64,000 nucleotides of DNA from Thiogranum longum (GTDB lineage Bacteria > Pseudomonadota > Gammaproteobacteria > DSM-19610): NCBI RefSeq assembly GCF_004339085.1, contig NZ_SMFX01000001.1, positions 2,389,352 through 2,453,351 of the forward strand, read 5' to 3'. The position numbers and the translations under genes are program-made. The notes beneath the pieces are model-generated. The model saw only the letters and a list, made by a program, of their open reading frames with translations, did no database searches and was not told the DNA's origin. Below, in pieces: positions 37,672 to 46,742 of the stretch (positions within the stretch are counted from its first letter, which is position 1; each line of letters begins with the position of its first letter).

Positions 37672-38004
37672 TTAATACGTCAGTGACGATTCGACTCGCC
37701 TGACCCCATCAACCGAACGCGCCAGCTCCAAAGCTCGCTGTTTTGCTTTCGTATCACGCACCTGACCGGACAACCGGACAACCCCGTTGCGAGTATCAAT
37801 TCTGACATCGAATGCACTGATTTGCGCATCCCTGACAAACTGCCGGTTGATTTCTGCGGTGATCGCCGCATCTCGTCGCTCTGCCGCAGAAGCCGTTGCC
37901 GATGACCGGCCTCCCTGCGCCTGCCCGCTGACGATCAGCGAACCACAGGCCGACAAAGCGCCGGCGAGCAACAGTACTACCAGCACGTGCTGCAAAACCC
38001 GCAT
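37672..38004 (-). CDS. BON-domain lipoprotein
   Basis: A 110-residue envelope lipoprotein with a signal peptide ending in lipobox LSAC (C20 acylated), then one BON domain (about 45-110; ITAEINRQFVRDAQISAFDVRIDTRNG, VRLSGQV). BON domains bind phospholipid surfaces and are common in osmotic or envelope stress proteins such as OsmY. The ATG at 38004 starts the signal peptide; the frame is open further upstream. The gene ends 3 bp before the AsnB-family gene, so the two are probably cotranscribed. Confidence 0.85.
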   Translation of the reverse strand: MRVLQHVLVVLLLAGALSACGSLIVSGQAQGGRSSATASAAERRDAAITAEINRQFVRDAQISAFDVRIDTRNGVVRLSGQVRDTKAKQRALELARSVDGVRRVESSLTY

Positions 38005-38081
38005 TGGAATCCCCTGCCTGGAAAACGCATAGTCTACGACAATCATTTGCCGGGGGACAGAAGGCAATAGCCGGCAATCCG

Positions 38082-39695
38082 TCAGAAAGGTTTTTTGGTG
38101 TTAGTTACCAGTGAAAGCGATTGTTTCTGATTCTTCTTGCGGGCCATCGTGCTGGCTTCCTTACAACTGCTGTGAACGACAACACGATTACGCCCGCTGG
38201 CCTTGGCCTCGTACAGCGCCTTGTCTGCCGAGCGCATAAGGCGGGATAACGAGCCCTCGCCCAAACGGCCTGAATAACAGCTGATACCTGCACTGACCGT
38301 CATCGGGATTCGCACACCCTGGTACGTTGCCGGTGATTCACTGACCAGTTCGCGAACCTTCTCGGCCAGCGCCACATTACCATCCGGGTTCTCCGACACG
38401 TTGAGAATAAGGAACTCCTCACCACCAATTCTGAATAACTGGTCATTGGCCCTGGAGTTATGTTTCAACAGACGTGCAAAGTGCACCAGCACAGCATCAC
38501 CGCCGAGGTGGCCATGCTCATCGTTGACAGCTTTGAAGTAGTCCAGGTCCAGCAGGATCGCTGTCAGATAACGGCCGTCACGTTCAACCTGGGCAAACAG
38601 TCCGGGAGTGACTTCCTGTAGATAGCGCCGGTTGTACATACCCGTAAGACTGTCAGTAATAGCCGTTTCCTGCAGTTTCTTGTGCGCCCGTTTTACTTTG
38701 GCTTTTTCACGCCGCAGGGCATCCAGCACATCAGCGAACCGGTTCAGCAACAGGTCGAGTTCGGTGCGTGACTCATTCCTGTCCAGAACAGGCAGGCGCC
38801 CGTGGATCATGGCTTCGGTCGTCTCCATAAGCTGTGCGAGCGGACGACGGAAGTTCCGCACCATCAACCAGCCAAGCAGCAAAACTGTAAGGCCGCCCAG
38901 GAATGAAAACGCGTAGGCCCAGTACCGGTAGCGGTTCAACATGTGTATCAGGCGTGTTTCCGAAGCCGCAAACCAGAGACGTGGAATTTCCGTTCCCGCT
39001 TCCGGCAGATCAACTTCATGCAGGTAAAATGACCGCTCGGTATCGACAACCATCTTGCTGGCCCGATTGATCTGGAAGCCCCGGTAGTCGGGGTTACTAC
39101 TCCATAACACACGACCGTCACTTTCGAAAAAGATCAGGTATTCGCCGGAGTTGCTTTCCTGCTGCTGTAACCAGCTGTCACCAAGGAGGCGGGCAACGGC
39201 ACTGGTTGCAAGCGTCTCTCCCTGATATACAAGTGGCTGCACTGCCACCATGACAGGGCCATCCGGCGACATGAAGAAAAATTTTTCACGGCTGGTTGCT
39301 TTTTTTCGCTGACGCAGCGCATTAATCAGTCTTGAGTATTTTGCCCCGTACAACACCTCTCCACTACGTGAAAGAATCACATGCGCATCGGTCGGCAGTG
39401 AACTGAACTGGCGATCATAATACGACGCAAGGGCTTCACTGCTGGCACCAAGCTGAACGATGATGTAGATATGTTCCTGCAGACGAAGGTCGTTAACGAT
39501 AATATCCGTGTAATTGAGTAACTCATCGCCCTGATGACGAACGGACTCCTGCTTGCGCATGGCCGCATGCCTGAGGTGCTCTCGAGAACCGGAAACCACA
39601 ATATCCGTTGCCGTTTTGAACGAAAGCAACATCATCCCTGTGAGTAGTGCGATCAGCATCCCTACGTATATAAATATACGGGATGTATAATTCAC
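38082..39695 (-). CDS. Membrane-bound diguanylate cyclase with periplasmic sensor
   Basis: A 537-residue protein: TM1 (about 9-27), a periplasmic sensing domain (about 30-258, Cache-like), TM2 (about 262-282), a HAMP-like segment, then GGDEF (about 350-510). The active site RIGGEEF is intact, with a RAND (RxxD) inhibitory site five residues before it, so active, feedback-inhibited c-di-GMP synthesis is expected. A basic tail follows. It overlaps the upstream small periplasmic protein gene by 4 bp, suggesting that protein modulates the cyclase. Confidence 0.88.
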   Translation of the reverse strand: MNYTSRIFIYVGMLIALLTGMMLLSFKTATDIVVSGSREHLRHAAMRKQESVRHQGDELLNYTDIIVNDLRLQEHIYIIVQLGASSEALASYYDRQFSSLPTDAHVILSRSGEVLYGAKYSRLINALRQRKKATSREKFFFMSPDGPVMVAVQPLVYQGETLATSAVARLLGDSWLQQQESNSGEYLIFFESDGRVLWSSNPDYRGFQINRASKMVVDTERSFYLHEVDLPEAGTEIPRLWFAASETRLIHMLNRYRYWAYAFSFLGGLTVLLLGWLMVRNFRRPLAQLMETTEAMIHGRLPVLDRNESRTELDLLLNRFADVLDALRREKAKVKRAHKKLQETAITDSLTGMYNRRYLQEVTPGLFAQVERDGRYLTAILLDLDYFKAVNDEHGHLGGDAVLVHFARLLKHNSRANDQLFRIGGEEFLILNVSENPDGNVALAEKVRELVSESPATYQGVRIPMTVSAGISCYSGRLGEGSLSRLMRSADKALYEAKASGRNRVVVHSSCKEASTMARKKNQKQSLSLVTNTKKPF

Positions 39696-40192
39696 GGAGC
39701 GTGTTCCCGCGCAGTTTTCAAAGGCAGCAGGTTGTACTCAGCAGCAACCTTGCGGAATACCGGGCCGGTCTGTACTTCGTTTATTATCTTTACAACATCG
39801 TCAGACGGATGCTGGTCGGTCACCGCTGACAGCTCGCGATAGAAAGGATACTTCTTCAGGCGCAGGTTTTCCGGTGTCGGCATGACACCTCCCACACTCA
39901 GCGGGCAACAGACCATCCCGAAGGTTTCGTTATCCGGGCGGTTCTGCAATGCCGTCTTGATGTCCGCATTGCATCCCATCCCCAGCGTGGAGTTACGACC
40001 ATGCAAAATGATGGAGCGCCCGGAGACTTCTTCCAGGTCGCAATTGAGCCTGTCAAAAATCACCCACACAAAATGCACACCGGCACCGGTAATCACATTG
40101 TCGGTGTCTGCGTACAGGGATTTAACCGGGGTAATGAAGGCAACAAGGAGTCCGGCGAAAATGCCGATCAGCCTGATCAAGTTTTTCGTCAT
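39692..40192 (-). CDS. Small periplasmic protein coupled to diguanylate cyclase
   Basis: A 166-residue secreted protein with a signal peptide of about 27 residues (ending VKSLYA). It resembles half of a PstS/PhnD-type periplasmic binding domain (ITGAGVHFVWVIFDRL; RPDNETFGMVCCPLS) but is too short for a full two-lobe binding protein. Four cysteines (CD, CN, CC region) could form disulfides. Its stop overlaps the diguanylate cyclase start by 4 bp (ATGA). I infer a ligand-binding modulator of that cyclase; the family is not certain. The 254 bp upstream hold a palindrome at 40295. Confidence 0.65.
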   Translation of the reverse strand: MTKNLIRLIGIFAGLLVAFITPVKSLYADTDNVITGAGVHFVWVIFDRLNCDLEEVSGRSIILHGRNSTLGMGCNADIKTALQNRPDNETFGMVCCPLSVGGVMPTPENLRLKKYPFYRELSAVTDQHPSDDVVKIINEVQTGPVFRKVAAEYNLLPLKTAREHAP

Positions 40193-40294
40193 AAATACAG
40201 CCCTGTTTAAAAATCTTGCGCGTACGTTGCAAAAAGCAAGACGGCATCAATAAGTACTGTGCTCCGATTCACTAACGGCAAAGCGTCAAAAATC

Positions 40295-40306
40295 TGAACT
40301 AGTTCA
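40295..40306. promoter_or_regulatory. 12-bp palindrome upstream of the small periplasmic protein gene
   Basis: A perfect palindrome, TGAACTAGTTCA, flanked by A- and T-rich runs, about 105 bp upstream of the start at 40192. It could be an operator for an unidentified dimeric regulator. It does not match LexA, Fur or Pho-box consensus sequences. Confidence 0.3.
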
Positions 40307-40446
40307 CAAATTTTTAAACACGGTATTTATAACTGACTGATATTAATAGTATTAGAATGCAGCGCCCAGCACCCTGAAACAGTGACTCAGGTTACAAAGA
40401 AGCAGCAATATTTTGACAGTAGACGCGCTTTCTGTCGCAGCGGAGC

Positions 40447-41979
40447 TCAATTCTCGCCGTAGCCACCGCCACCTGGACTCTGAATTTCCAACCGGTCCCC
40501 GGCTTTCACAGTGCATGTTATTTTCGGCTCCAGCGGCCTTCCATTGAGTAAATTCTTTCCTGCTGCACCGGGCTGACCACCGGCCAGCCCCCAAGGCGCA
40601 TGAACACGTCTTTCGGTCAGCAGGGTAACTTCAGCAGAAGCCAGGAATTCATATTCCCGGACAAGTCCGTCACCGCCCCGCACGCGTCCTGCTCCACCGG
40701 AACCATTACGCAGGGCGTAACGCCGGATCCGCAATGGATAAGCCGATTCCAGCACCTCAATGGGTGTATTCAACGTATTGGTCATATGGGTCTGTACACC
40801 ATTCAACCCACCGCCATCGGCACCCGCACCCATACCGCCACCGATTGTTTCGTAATAGTCCCAGCCACTGCCAAGCCGGGACCCCATGGCCAGATTATTC
40901 ATCGTGCCCTGACTGGCTGCTGCTACGCGCTCGGGGATTACCTGCGCAAGAGCACCCAGCACCAGGTCCACCACCCGGCTGCTGGTTTCAACATTTCCTG
41001 CAGCAACGGCGGCCGGCGCGCATGCATTCAACAGGCAGCCAGGAGGGGCATGAATATGAATAGAGCGAAAACTGCCCGCGCAAGCTGGTGTTCGCTCATC
41101 CATAAGGCAGCGGAAGACATAAAATACTGCCGCGGCAGCCACCGACAGGGGACAATTAATATTGCCTTCGACCTGCCCGGCACTACCTGAAAAATCTACA
41201 TCAATCCGATCACCGTGAATTGTCAGCCGCACTCGCAGTTCGATGTCACGGTTACCCTGACCATCATCATCCATATAGTCGGTAAAGCAGTATTCGCCGT
41301 CCGGCAACGCTGAAAGGGCTTCCCGCGCCATTCGTTCACCGTAACGGTTTATTTCAGCGAGCCCCGACAGCCAGCGCTCCACACCACTACCTGATACCAG
41401 TGCGCTGACCCGCTCTACTCCGGTTCGGTTGGCGCTGATCTGGGCAGAAAAATCGCCCTCGGTCACAATCGGGTTGTGGGTTGCGGCAATAATCTCGTCG
41501 AGTACAGGGCGAATTACTTCGCCACGCTCGACCAGCAATGTTGGTGGAATGAGCAGTCCTTCATCCTCGATCGTCGAACCAACAGGCATGGATCCCGGGC
41601 TATCAGCCCCGATATCCGCGTGGTGTGCACGATTGGCGATAAACCCGACACAGCTATCCCTGATAAATACCGGGGTAACCAGCGTTACGTCCGGCAGGTG
41701 AGTCCCTCCCCGGTAGGGATCGTTAACGACCAGCATGTCACCCTCTCTCCACGCGCGGCACTTCACCAGATCGTGCATGGCGTAAGCCATACTGCCCAGG
41801 TGTACGGGTATGTGTGCGGCCTGCGCACACAACTCCCCGCCGGGATCAAAGACAGCACAGGAGTAATCGAGACGGTCACGGATGTTGGGCGAGAAAGCAG
41901 CCTGTTGCAGCATGGCCCCCATTTCATCACAAACGGCCTCAAGGCGGCTTGCAAACAGACCCAGCTCTATACTATCCAT
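40447..41979 (-). CDS. HyuB-family hydantoinase/oxoprolinase subunit B
   Basis: A 510-residue member of the hydantoinase B family, which with HyuA hydrolyses hydantoins, 5-oxoproline or related cyclic amides using ATP, or carboxylates ketones. Family blocks are FSPNIRDRLDYSCAVFD, AAHIPVHLGSM, VNDPYRGGTHLPDVTLV, NRAHHADIGADSPGSMP and PGGGGYG at the end. The partner HyuA gene is not adjacent, so the substrate is unclear. A PuuD-like membrane gene is divergent, 145 bp away. Confidence 0.85.
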   Translation of the reverse strand: MDSIELGLFASRLEAVCDEMGAMLQQAAFSPNIRDRLDYSCAVFDPGGELCAQAAHIPVHLGSMAYAMHDLVKCRAWREGDMLVVNDPYRGGTHLPDVTLVTPVFIRDSCVGFIANRAHHADIGADSPGSMPVGSTIEDEGLLIPPTLLVERGEVIRPVLDEIIAATHNPIVTEGDFSAQISANRTGVERVSALVSGSGVERWLSGLAEINRYGERMAREALSALPDGEYCFTDYMDDDGQGNRDIELRVRLTIHGDRIDVDFSGSAGQVEGNINCPLSVAAAAVFYVFRCLMDERTPACAGSFRSIHIHAPPGCLLNACAPAAVAAGNVETSSRVVDLVLGALAQVIPERVAAASQGTMNNLAMGSRLGSGWDYYETIGGGMGAGADGGGLNGVQTHMTNTLNTPIEVLESAYPLRIRRYALRNGSGGAGRVRGGDGLVREYEFLASAEVTLLTERRVHAPWGLAGGQPGAAGKNLLNGRPLEPKITCTVKAGDRLEIQSPGGGGYGEN

Positions 41980-42124
41980 GATTTGCTATTATGCCCGAGT
42001 GGCGGGCGGATATTGCATTAACCTATAGCGTGCCGTAAGCTTCGCAATCCTGACTAATCTAGTCGGCTATTCCAACCGCTATAAAATCCAAAGTTAAACC
42101 CCATTGTTTCGAGGAGCAGTAACA

Positions 42125-42733
42125 ATGAACCCGTTAAAATCCATCACCGGCACCATCGTATCAGGCATCGTGCTGGCCCTCATCTTTGCCTTCGCCATGA
42201 GTAATGGCCAGGGCAACCCAATAGAGTGGACCGTGTGGTTTCATGTGATTGTAGGTATCACCTGGATTGGTCTGCTGTACTACTTCAACTTCGTCCAGGT
42301 ACCGGCTGTCGGCGCGGCATTGTCAGAAAAAGACAAGGGTGGCCCTGGACCAGCTGCCATTAACAAATACGTAGCGCCACGCGCATTATTGTGGTTCCGC
42401 TGGTCCGCCTTGCTGACCTGGCTGTCTGGCGCAGCGGCATTGGGCAAATTAGGCATCTTCAACGAGGCCTTCACCTTCGAGAACTTCAGCTTTAGCGGAA
42501 GTGCCTCGGTTATCGGCATGGGTGCATGGCTGGGTACCATCATGCTGTTCAATGTATGGGTTCTGATCTGGCCGAACCAGAAGAAGATCCTGGGTCTGGA
42601 CGGCAAGGAGCACAGTGCTGAAGAAATCGCCGGCGCCAAAACTGTGGCCCTGATGGCGTCCCGTACCAATACCTTGTTGTCAATCCCCATGCTACTGGGC
42701 ATGACAGCTTTTGCCCACGGCCTGCCCTTCTGA
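42125..42733 (+). CDS. PuuD-like membrane domain protein
   Basis: A 202-residue inner-membrane protein with about four to five helices. It resembles the membrane part of PuuD-type urate hydroxylases (PF06181): WTVWFHVIVGITWIGLLYYFNFVQVPAV, ALLWFRWSALLTWLSGA. Full PuuD has a C-terminal cytochrome c domain with CXXCH; none is present here. The ATG at 42125 has GAGGAG upstream and is preferred over 42104. Conserved His and Trp residues in helices could bind haem. Function is not known. A strong terminator follows. Confidence 0.7.
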   Translation: MNPLKSITGTIVSGIVLALIFAFAMSNGQGNPIEWTVWFHVIVGITWIGLLYYFNFVQVPAVGAALSEKDKGGPGPAAINKYVAPRALLWFRWSALLTWLSGAAALGKLGIFNEAFTFENFSFSGSASVIGMGAWLGTIMLFNVWVLIWPNQKKILGLDGKEHSAEEIAGAKTVALMASRTNTLLSIPMLLGMTAFAHGLPF

Positions 42734-42754
42734 CAGCGCAGTAACCTGGCATCG

Positions 42755-42782
42755 AAACCCGGCCCCTGGCCGGGTTTTTTTT
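42755..42782 (+). terminator. Rho-independent terminator
   Basis: A perfect 10-bp stem AAACCCGGCC/GGCCGGGTTT with a CCT loop, running directly into a T-tract. It ends the PuuD-like gene and is the clearest intrinsic terminator in the window. Confidence 0.92.
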
Positions 42783-42857
42783 GCCCCGGGTTTGCCGGAA
42801 AAATGCCATAAAACTTGGAAATACGGGGGATACTCTATAAAATCCCCGCTTTGCGGT

Positions 42858-42883
42858 GGCGGCCTCTCTGGGGCTGCCTTTTT
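42858..42883 (+). promoter_or_regulatory. Terminator-like hairpin in the argD leader
   Basis: A 7-bp stem GGCGGCC/GGCTGCC (one G-T pair), a 7-nt loop, then TTTTT, ending 15 nt before the argD start. Its position suggests attenuation or control of ribosome access for argD-argF. It could also be a backup terminator for upstream transcription. Confidence 0.4.
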
Positions 42884-42897
42884 GTTTTGGGGGTTCC

Positions 42898-44079
42898 ATG
42901 CCCGATCATCTGATGAACACATACCTGCCGTTGCCAGTCAGTTTTACCCATGGCGAAGGCGCCTGGATATTCGACACCGACGGCACGCGCTACCTGGACG
43001 CGCTCGGCGGCATTGCCGTGTGTGCGCTCGGTCATGCTCACCCGGCAGTCACCAAAGCCATTTGCGAACAGGCCGGTCGCCTGCTGCACAGCTCAAACCT
43101 GTACCGGATCGAAAACCAGGATGCACTTGCTGACACACTTTGTGAAAAAGCCGGCATGCGGCGTGTGTTCTTTTCCAACTCCGGCGCCGAAGCCAATGAA
43201 GCCGCGCTGAAACTGGCGCGCCTGTACGGCCACCAGAAAGGTATCGACACACCACAGGTCATCGTTACCGAAGGCAGTTTCCATGGCCGCACCATGGCCA
43301 CCCTTACCGCTACCGGCAACCGCAAGATACAGGCAGGTTTCGAACCGCTGGTAGCGGGTTTCCTGCGCGCCCCCTACAACGATATCGAAGCACTGCGCAC
43401 CATTGCCGGCAACAGCCCGGATGTGGTCGCCATCCTGGTCGAACCGATCACCGGTGAAGGTGGCATACGCATACCCGACGATGATTATCTCACCACCATT
43501 CGGGCATTGTGCGATGAACACGGCTGGTTGATGATGCTGGACGAAATACAGACCGGCATGGGTCGTACCGGCCGCTGGTTCGCGCACCAGCATGCCGGTA
43601 TCAAGCCTGACGTTATGACGCTGGCGAAAGCACTGGGCAACGGCGTACCGATCGGCGCCTGTCTGGCCAACGGCCCTGCTGCCGATGTATTCAAGCCGGG
43701 TAACCACGGCTCGACGTTTGGTGGCAACCCGCTGGCAACACGCGCAGCGCTGGCGGTTGTCGATACGATCGAGAAAGAAAACCTGGTCACGCGTGCTGCG
43801 GCTCTCGGGGATCAGCTGCTGACCGGTTTCCAGGAACGTCTTGGTGCAAAAGACGGCGTAACAGAAGTCCGTGGCAAGGGACTCATGCTGGGTATCGAAC
43901 TCAACCGTCCCTGCGGCGTACTGGTACAGCGCGCGCTCGACAAGAGACTGCTGATCAATGTTACGGCTGAAAATGTCGTTCGCCTGCTGCCGCCACTGAT
44001 TCTCAGTGATGAGCAGGCTGTAACCCTGAACGACAGCGTATGCGAGCTGATTGAAACTTTCCTGGATGAAACGCCATGA
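42898..44079 (+). CDS. argD: Acetylornithine aminotransferase
   Basis: A PLP aminotransferase that makes N-acetylornithine in arginine synthesis; many homologues also act on succinyl-diaminopimelate for lysine. It has 393 residues from the ATG at 42898, with a GGGGG run 5-9 nt upstream; the ATG at 42913 is also possible. Motifs: [49 protein letters not shown], and the PLP lysine in [14 protein letters not shown]. argF overlaps its end by 4 bp, giving an argDF operon. Confidence 0.94.
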   Translation: MPDHLMNTYLPLPVSFTHGEGAWIFDTDGTRYLDALGGIAVCALGHAHPAVTKAICEQAGRLLHSSNLYRIENQDALADTLCEKAGMRRVFFSNSGAEANEAALKLARLYGHQKGIDTPQVIVTEGSFHGRTMATLTATGNRKIQAGFEPLVAGFLRAPYNDIEALRTIAGNSPDVVAILVEPITGEGGIRIPDDDYLTTIRALCDEHGWLMMLDEIQTGMGRTGRWFAHQHAGIKPDVMTLAKALGNGVPIGACLANGPAADVFKPGNHGSTFGGNPLATRAALAVVDTIEKENLVTRAAALGDQLLTGFQERLGAKDGVTEVRGKGLMLGIELNRPCGVLVQRALDKRLLINVTAENVVRLLPPLILSDEQAVTLNDSVCELIETFLDETP

Positions 44080-44981
44080 GCACAAGACACTTCCTGACCC
44101 TGCTGGATTTCTCACCCGATGAACTGCGCGGTCTGATTGCACGCGCCATCGAACTGAAAACATGGCAGCGCGAAGGCCGTATCTTCGAACCGCTGAAGAA
44201 CAAGGTGCTCGCCATGGTGTTCGAGAAATCCTCCACCCGCACCCGCGTTTCGTTCGAAACCGGCATGGTACAACTGGGTGGACACGCCATGTTCCTGTCC
44301 CCCAAAGACACCCAGATCGGCCGCGGAGAACCCATTGAAGACAGCGCCCGCGTGCTGTCGCGCATGGTCGACGCCATTATGATCCGGACGTTTGAACACG
44401 AAAAAATCACACGTTTCGCAGCATTCTCCAGTGCACCGGTCATCAATGCGCTGACTGACGACTACCATCCCTGCCAGTTACTGGCGGACATACAGACCTG
44501 GTTTGAGCACCGCGGAGACATTCGTGGCGCAACCGTTGCCTTCATCGGCGACGGTAACAACATGTGCCATTCCTACATCAATGCCGCACGCCAGTTTGAT
44601 TTCCGTTTACAAATCGCCGCACCCGAAGGCTACCTGCCAAATGCAGACATCATGGCGACCGCGGGTAACCACATCACACTCAGCCATGACCCGATGGAAG
44701 CAGCTAAAGGAGCGGATCTTGTCGTTACCGATGTGTGGGCCAGCATGGGCCAGGAAGAAGAACAACGCATACGGGAAAAAGCTTTCAACGGGTACCAGGT
44801 GAATGCGGATCTGATGGCGCAAGCCAGCAAGGATGCTCTGTTCATGCACTGTCTGCCCGCGCACCGCGGCGAGGAAGTGACGGCGGACATTATCGATGGG
44901 CCGCAAAGTGTGGTGTGGGACGAGGCTGAAAACCGCCTGCACGCACAGAAAGCCTTGCTGGAAATCCTGCTTACTACTTAA
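44076..44981 (+). CDS. argF: Ornithine carbamoyltransferase
   Basis: Forms citrulline from ornithine and carbamoyl phosphate. The 301 residues are the anabolic trimeric type. Carbamoyl-phosphate site [43 protein letters not shown] and the ornithine-site [11 protein letters not shown] are all intact. The ATG overlaps the argD stop (ATGA), so the genes are translationally coupled. argG is elsewhere in the window (22497-23708). Confidence 0.96.
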   Translation: MSTRHFLTLLDFSPDELRGLIARAIELKTWQREGRIFEPLKNKVLAMVFEKSSTRTRVSFETGMVQLGGHAMFLSPKDTQIGRGEPIEDSARVLSRMVDAIMIRTFEHEKITRFAAFSSAPVINALTDDYHPCQLLADIQTWFEHRGDIRGATVAFIGDGNNMCHSYINAARQFDFRLQIAAPEGYLPNADIMATAGNHITLSHDPMEAAKGADLVVTDVWASMGQEEEQRIREKAFNGYQVNADLMAQASKDALFMHCLPAHRGEEVTADIIDGPQSVVWDEAENRLHAQKALLEILLTT

Positions 44982-44989
44982 CGATCCTC

Positions 44990-45160
44990 CCGGGGTGTTC
45001 CGTTTCGTCGGTGCAGCCGGGCATCGCAGCGACATGTGGATGAAGCGATCCCTGTTTGAGCGGTTCACGCAGTGAGCAGCGAGTTTGGGATCGCGCCACA
45101 TGTCGCGAGAAGCGCAGGGAACCCGCGCAGCGGGCAAAGCGTTGAACCGGAAAACCCCGG
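44990..45160. repeat. Nested palindromic element between argF and phoU
   Basis: The 209-bp argF-phoU gap is almost filled by a three-level imperfect inverted repeat. Outer arms are at 44990-45002 and 45148-45160 (CCGGGGTGTTCCG versus CGGAAAACCCCGG). Middle arms GCGACATGTGG (45029-45039) and CCACATGTCGC (45096-45106) are perfect. Inner arms GCGATCCC (45045-45052) and GGGATCGC (45087-45094) are perfect. It looks like an extragenic, possibly mobile, repeat. Only one copy is in the window. Confidence 0.65.
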
Positions 45161-45190
45161 CAAGCCAGCGCCAACCTGCCCGCGATAAAA

Positions 45191-45889
45191 TCAACCCGAC
45201 TTGTCAACCCGCGTATGCCGCACGTCCTTGCCCTTGACCAGGTAAATCACGTACTCACAAATATTACCCGCACGGTCACCGATCCGCTCCATCGCGCGTG
45301 CCGCGAACATGGCCTGCAAAATACTCGGTATCGAACGCGGGTCTTCCATCATGTAAGTCATCAGCTCACGCATCAACGAATCATATTCGTCATCGACCAG
45401 TCGGTCTTCACTCCAGACTTCCACTGACTTTTCCGTGTCCAGATGCGCGAATGCATCGAGCGCACCGTGCACCATACTGCTCACATGGTGGCCAAGGTTG
45501 CGTATCTGGGTAAACAGGCGTGTTGAATGCTCCTCTCTCACCAGGGTGCTGACCATACGCGCGATACGTTCCGCCTCGTCACCGATACGTTCCAGGTCGG
45601 TAATAGTCTTGATGACGGCCACCACCAGGCGAAGATCACTGGCAGCCGGCTGTCTGCGCGCCAGCACGCGATTACACTCCTCGTCTATCGCCACTTCCAT
45701 GGCATTGACCTCGCAGTCCCGCTCCACTACTTGTGCAGCAAGGCCGGCATCACGCTTCTCCAGGGCAGTCATGGCGTCTTTTAGCTGTTGCTCAACCAGG
45801 CCGCCCATCGCCAGCACGCGGTTGCGGATATCTTCCAGCTCTTCGTTATAGCGCCGTGAAATATGTTGTCCGATATTGAGGTTTTCCAT
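45191..45889 (-). CDS. phoU: Phosphate signalling protein PhoU
   Basis: A 232-residue helical protein with two PhoU repeats, each carrying the metal-binding E/DxxxD motif (ITDLERIGDEAERIARM and ARAMERIGDRAGNICEYV). It links the Pst transporter to PhoR so that the Pho regulon is off when phosphate is plentiful. Last gene of pstC-pstA-pstB-phoU, 11 bp after pstB. Confidence 0.95.
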   Translation of the reverse strand: MENLNIGQHISRRYNEELEDIRNRVLAMGGLVEQQLKDAMTALEKRDAGLAAQVVERDCEVNAMEVAIDEECNRVLARRQPAASDLRLVVAVIKTITDLERIGDEAERIARMVSTLVREEHSTRLFTQIRNLGHHVSSMVHGALDAFAHLDTEKSVEVWSEDRLVDDEYDSLMRELMTYMMEDPRSIPSILQAMFAARAMERIGDRAGNICEYVIYLVKGKDVRHTRVDKSG

Positions 45890-45900
45890 GCGCCGACTCC

Positions 45901-46731
45901 TTATCCGTAACGCCCGGTAATATAGTCTTCTGTCATTTTCTCGCTCGGGTTGGTGAAGATCGTATCCGTATCACCGCGTTCTATCAGTTTACCCATATAC
46001 AAGAATGCCGTCTGGTCTGAAACACGCGCCGCCTGTTGCATATTATGCGTCACAATCACGATGGTGTAGCGTTCTTTCAGTTCATCGATCAGTTCCTCGA
46101 TCTTGAGCGTGGAAATCGGGTCCAGTGCCGAAGCGGGTTCATCGAGCAGCAACACTTCCGGTTCAACCGCTATGGCACGCGCAATGACCAGACGCTGTTG
46201 CTGACCACCCGACATACCCAGGGCATTCTCGTGCAGACGGTCCTTGACCTCATCCCACAATGCAGCCCCACGCAAGGCTTTCTCGACTACTTCGTCCAGC
46301 ACACGGCGGCTTTTCATGCCCTGCAGGCGCAAGCCGTAAGCCACGTTCTCATAGATACTCTTGGGAAAAGGATTGGGTTTCTGGAAGACCATTCCAATAC
46401 GCTGGCGCAACTGGGCAACCTGCACACCCGGCGCATAGATATCTTCACTGTCGAGCAGAATGCTTCCTTCGATACGCACGCTGTCGACCAGGTCATTCAT
46501 ACGATTGAAACAACGAAGCAGCGTTGACTTGCCGCAACCACTGGGACCGATAAAGGCCGTTACCTGTTTTTCAGGGATCGGCATACAGATGTTATCCAGC
46601 GCCTGTGATTCGGCATAGAAAAGATTCAGGTTCTTGACCTCAAGGCATATCCCGGCCTTATCTGAGGCCCTCACATCCGGGGTTGCCTGCGTGGCTTCAG
46701 CCATCCTGGTGGAATTTGAACTTTCACTCAT
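45901..46731 (-). CDS. pstB: Phosphate ABC transporter ATP-binding protein PstB
   Basis: The ATPase of the high-affinity phosphate importer, 276 residues. Walker [10 protein letters not shown], the Q-loop region [17 protein letters not shown], signature MSGGQQQRL, Walker [13 protein letters not shown] and the switch His in [13 protein letters not shown] are all present. It sits 11 bp from both pstA and phoU in one operon. The first 25 residues are a variable tail. Confidence 0.96.
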   Translation of the reverse strand: MSESSNSTRMAEATQATPDVRASDKAGICLEVKNLNLFYAESQALDNICMPIPEKQVTAFIGPSGCGKSTLLRCFNRMNDLVDSVRIEGSILLDSEDIYAPGVQVAQLRQRIGMVFQKPNPFPKSIYENVAYGLRLQGMKSRRVLDEVVEKALRGAALWDEVKDRLHENALGMSGGQQQRLVIARAIAVEPEVLLLDEPASALDPISTLKIEELIDELKERYTIVIVTHNMQQAARVSDQTAFLYMGKLIERGDTDTIFTNPSEKMTEDYITGRYG

Positions 46732-46742
46732 AATAGATCCTG

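Noticed and set aside
40295-40306. TGAACTAGTTCA as a LexA or Fur box
   Set aside because: It does not fit CTGT-N8-ACAG or the 19-bp Fur consensus.
43093-44163. A 356-codon minus-strand frame over argD and the start of argF
   Set aside because: Shadow frame of argD; no conserved motifs or ribosome site.
44607-45194. A 195-codon minus-strand frame across the argF end and the palindromic element
   Set aside because: Antisense to argF and through an inverted repeat; no protein similarity seen.
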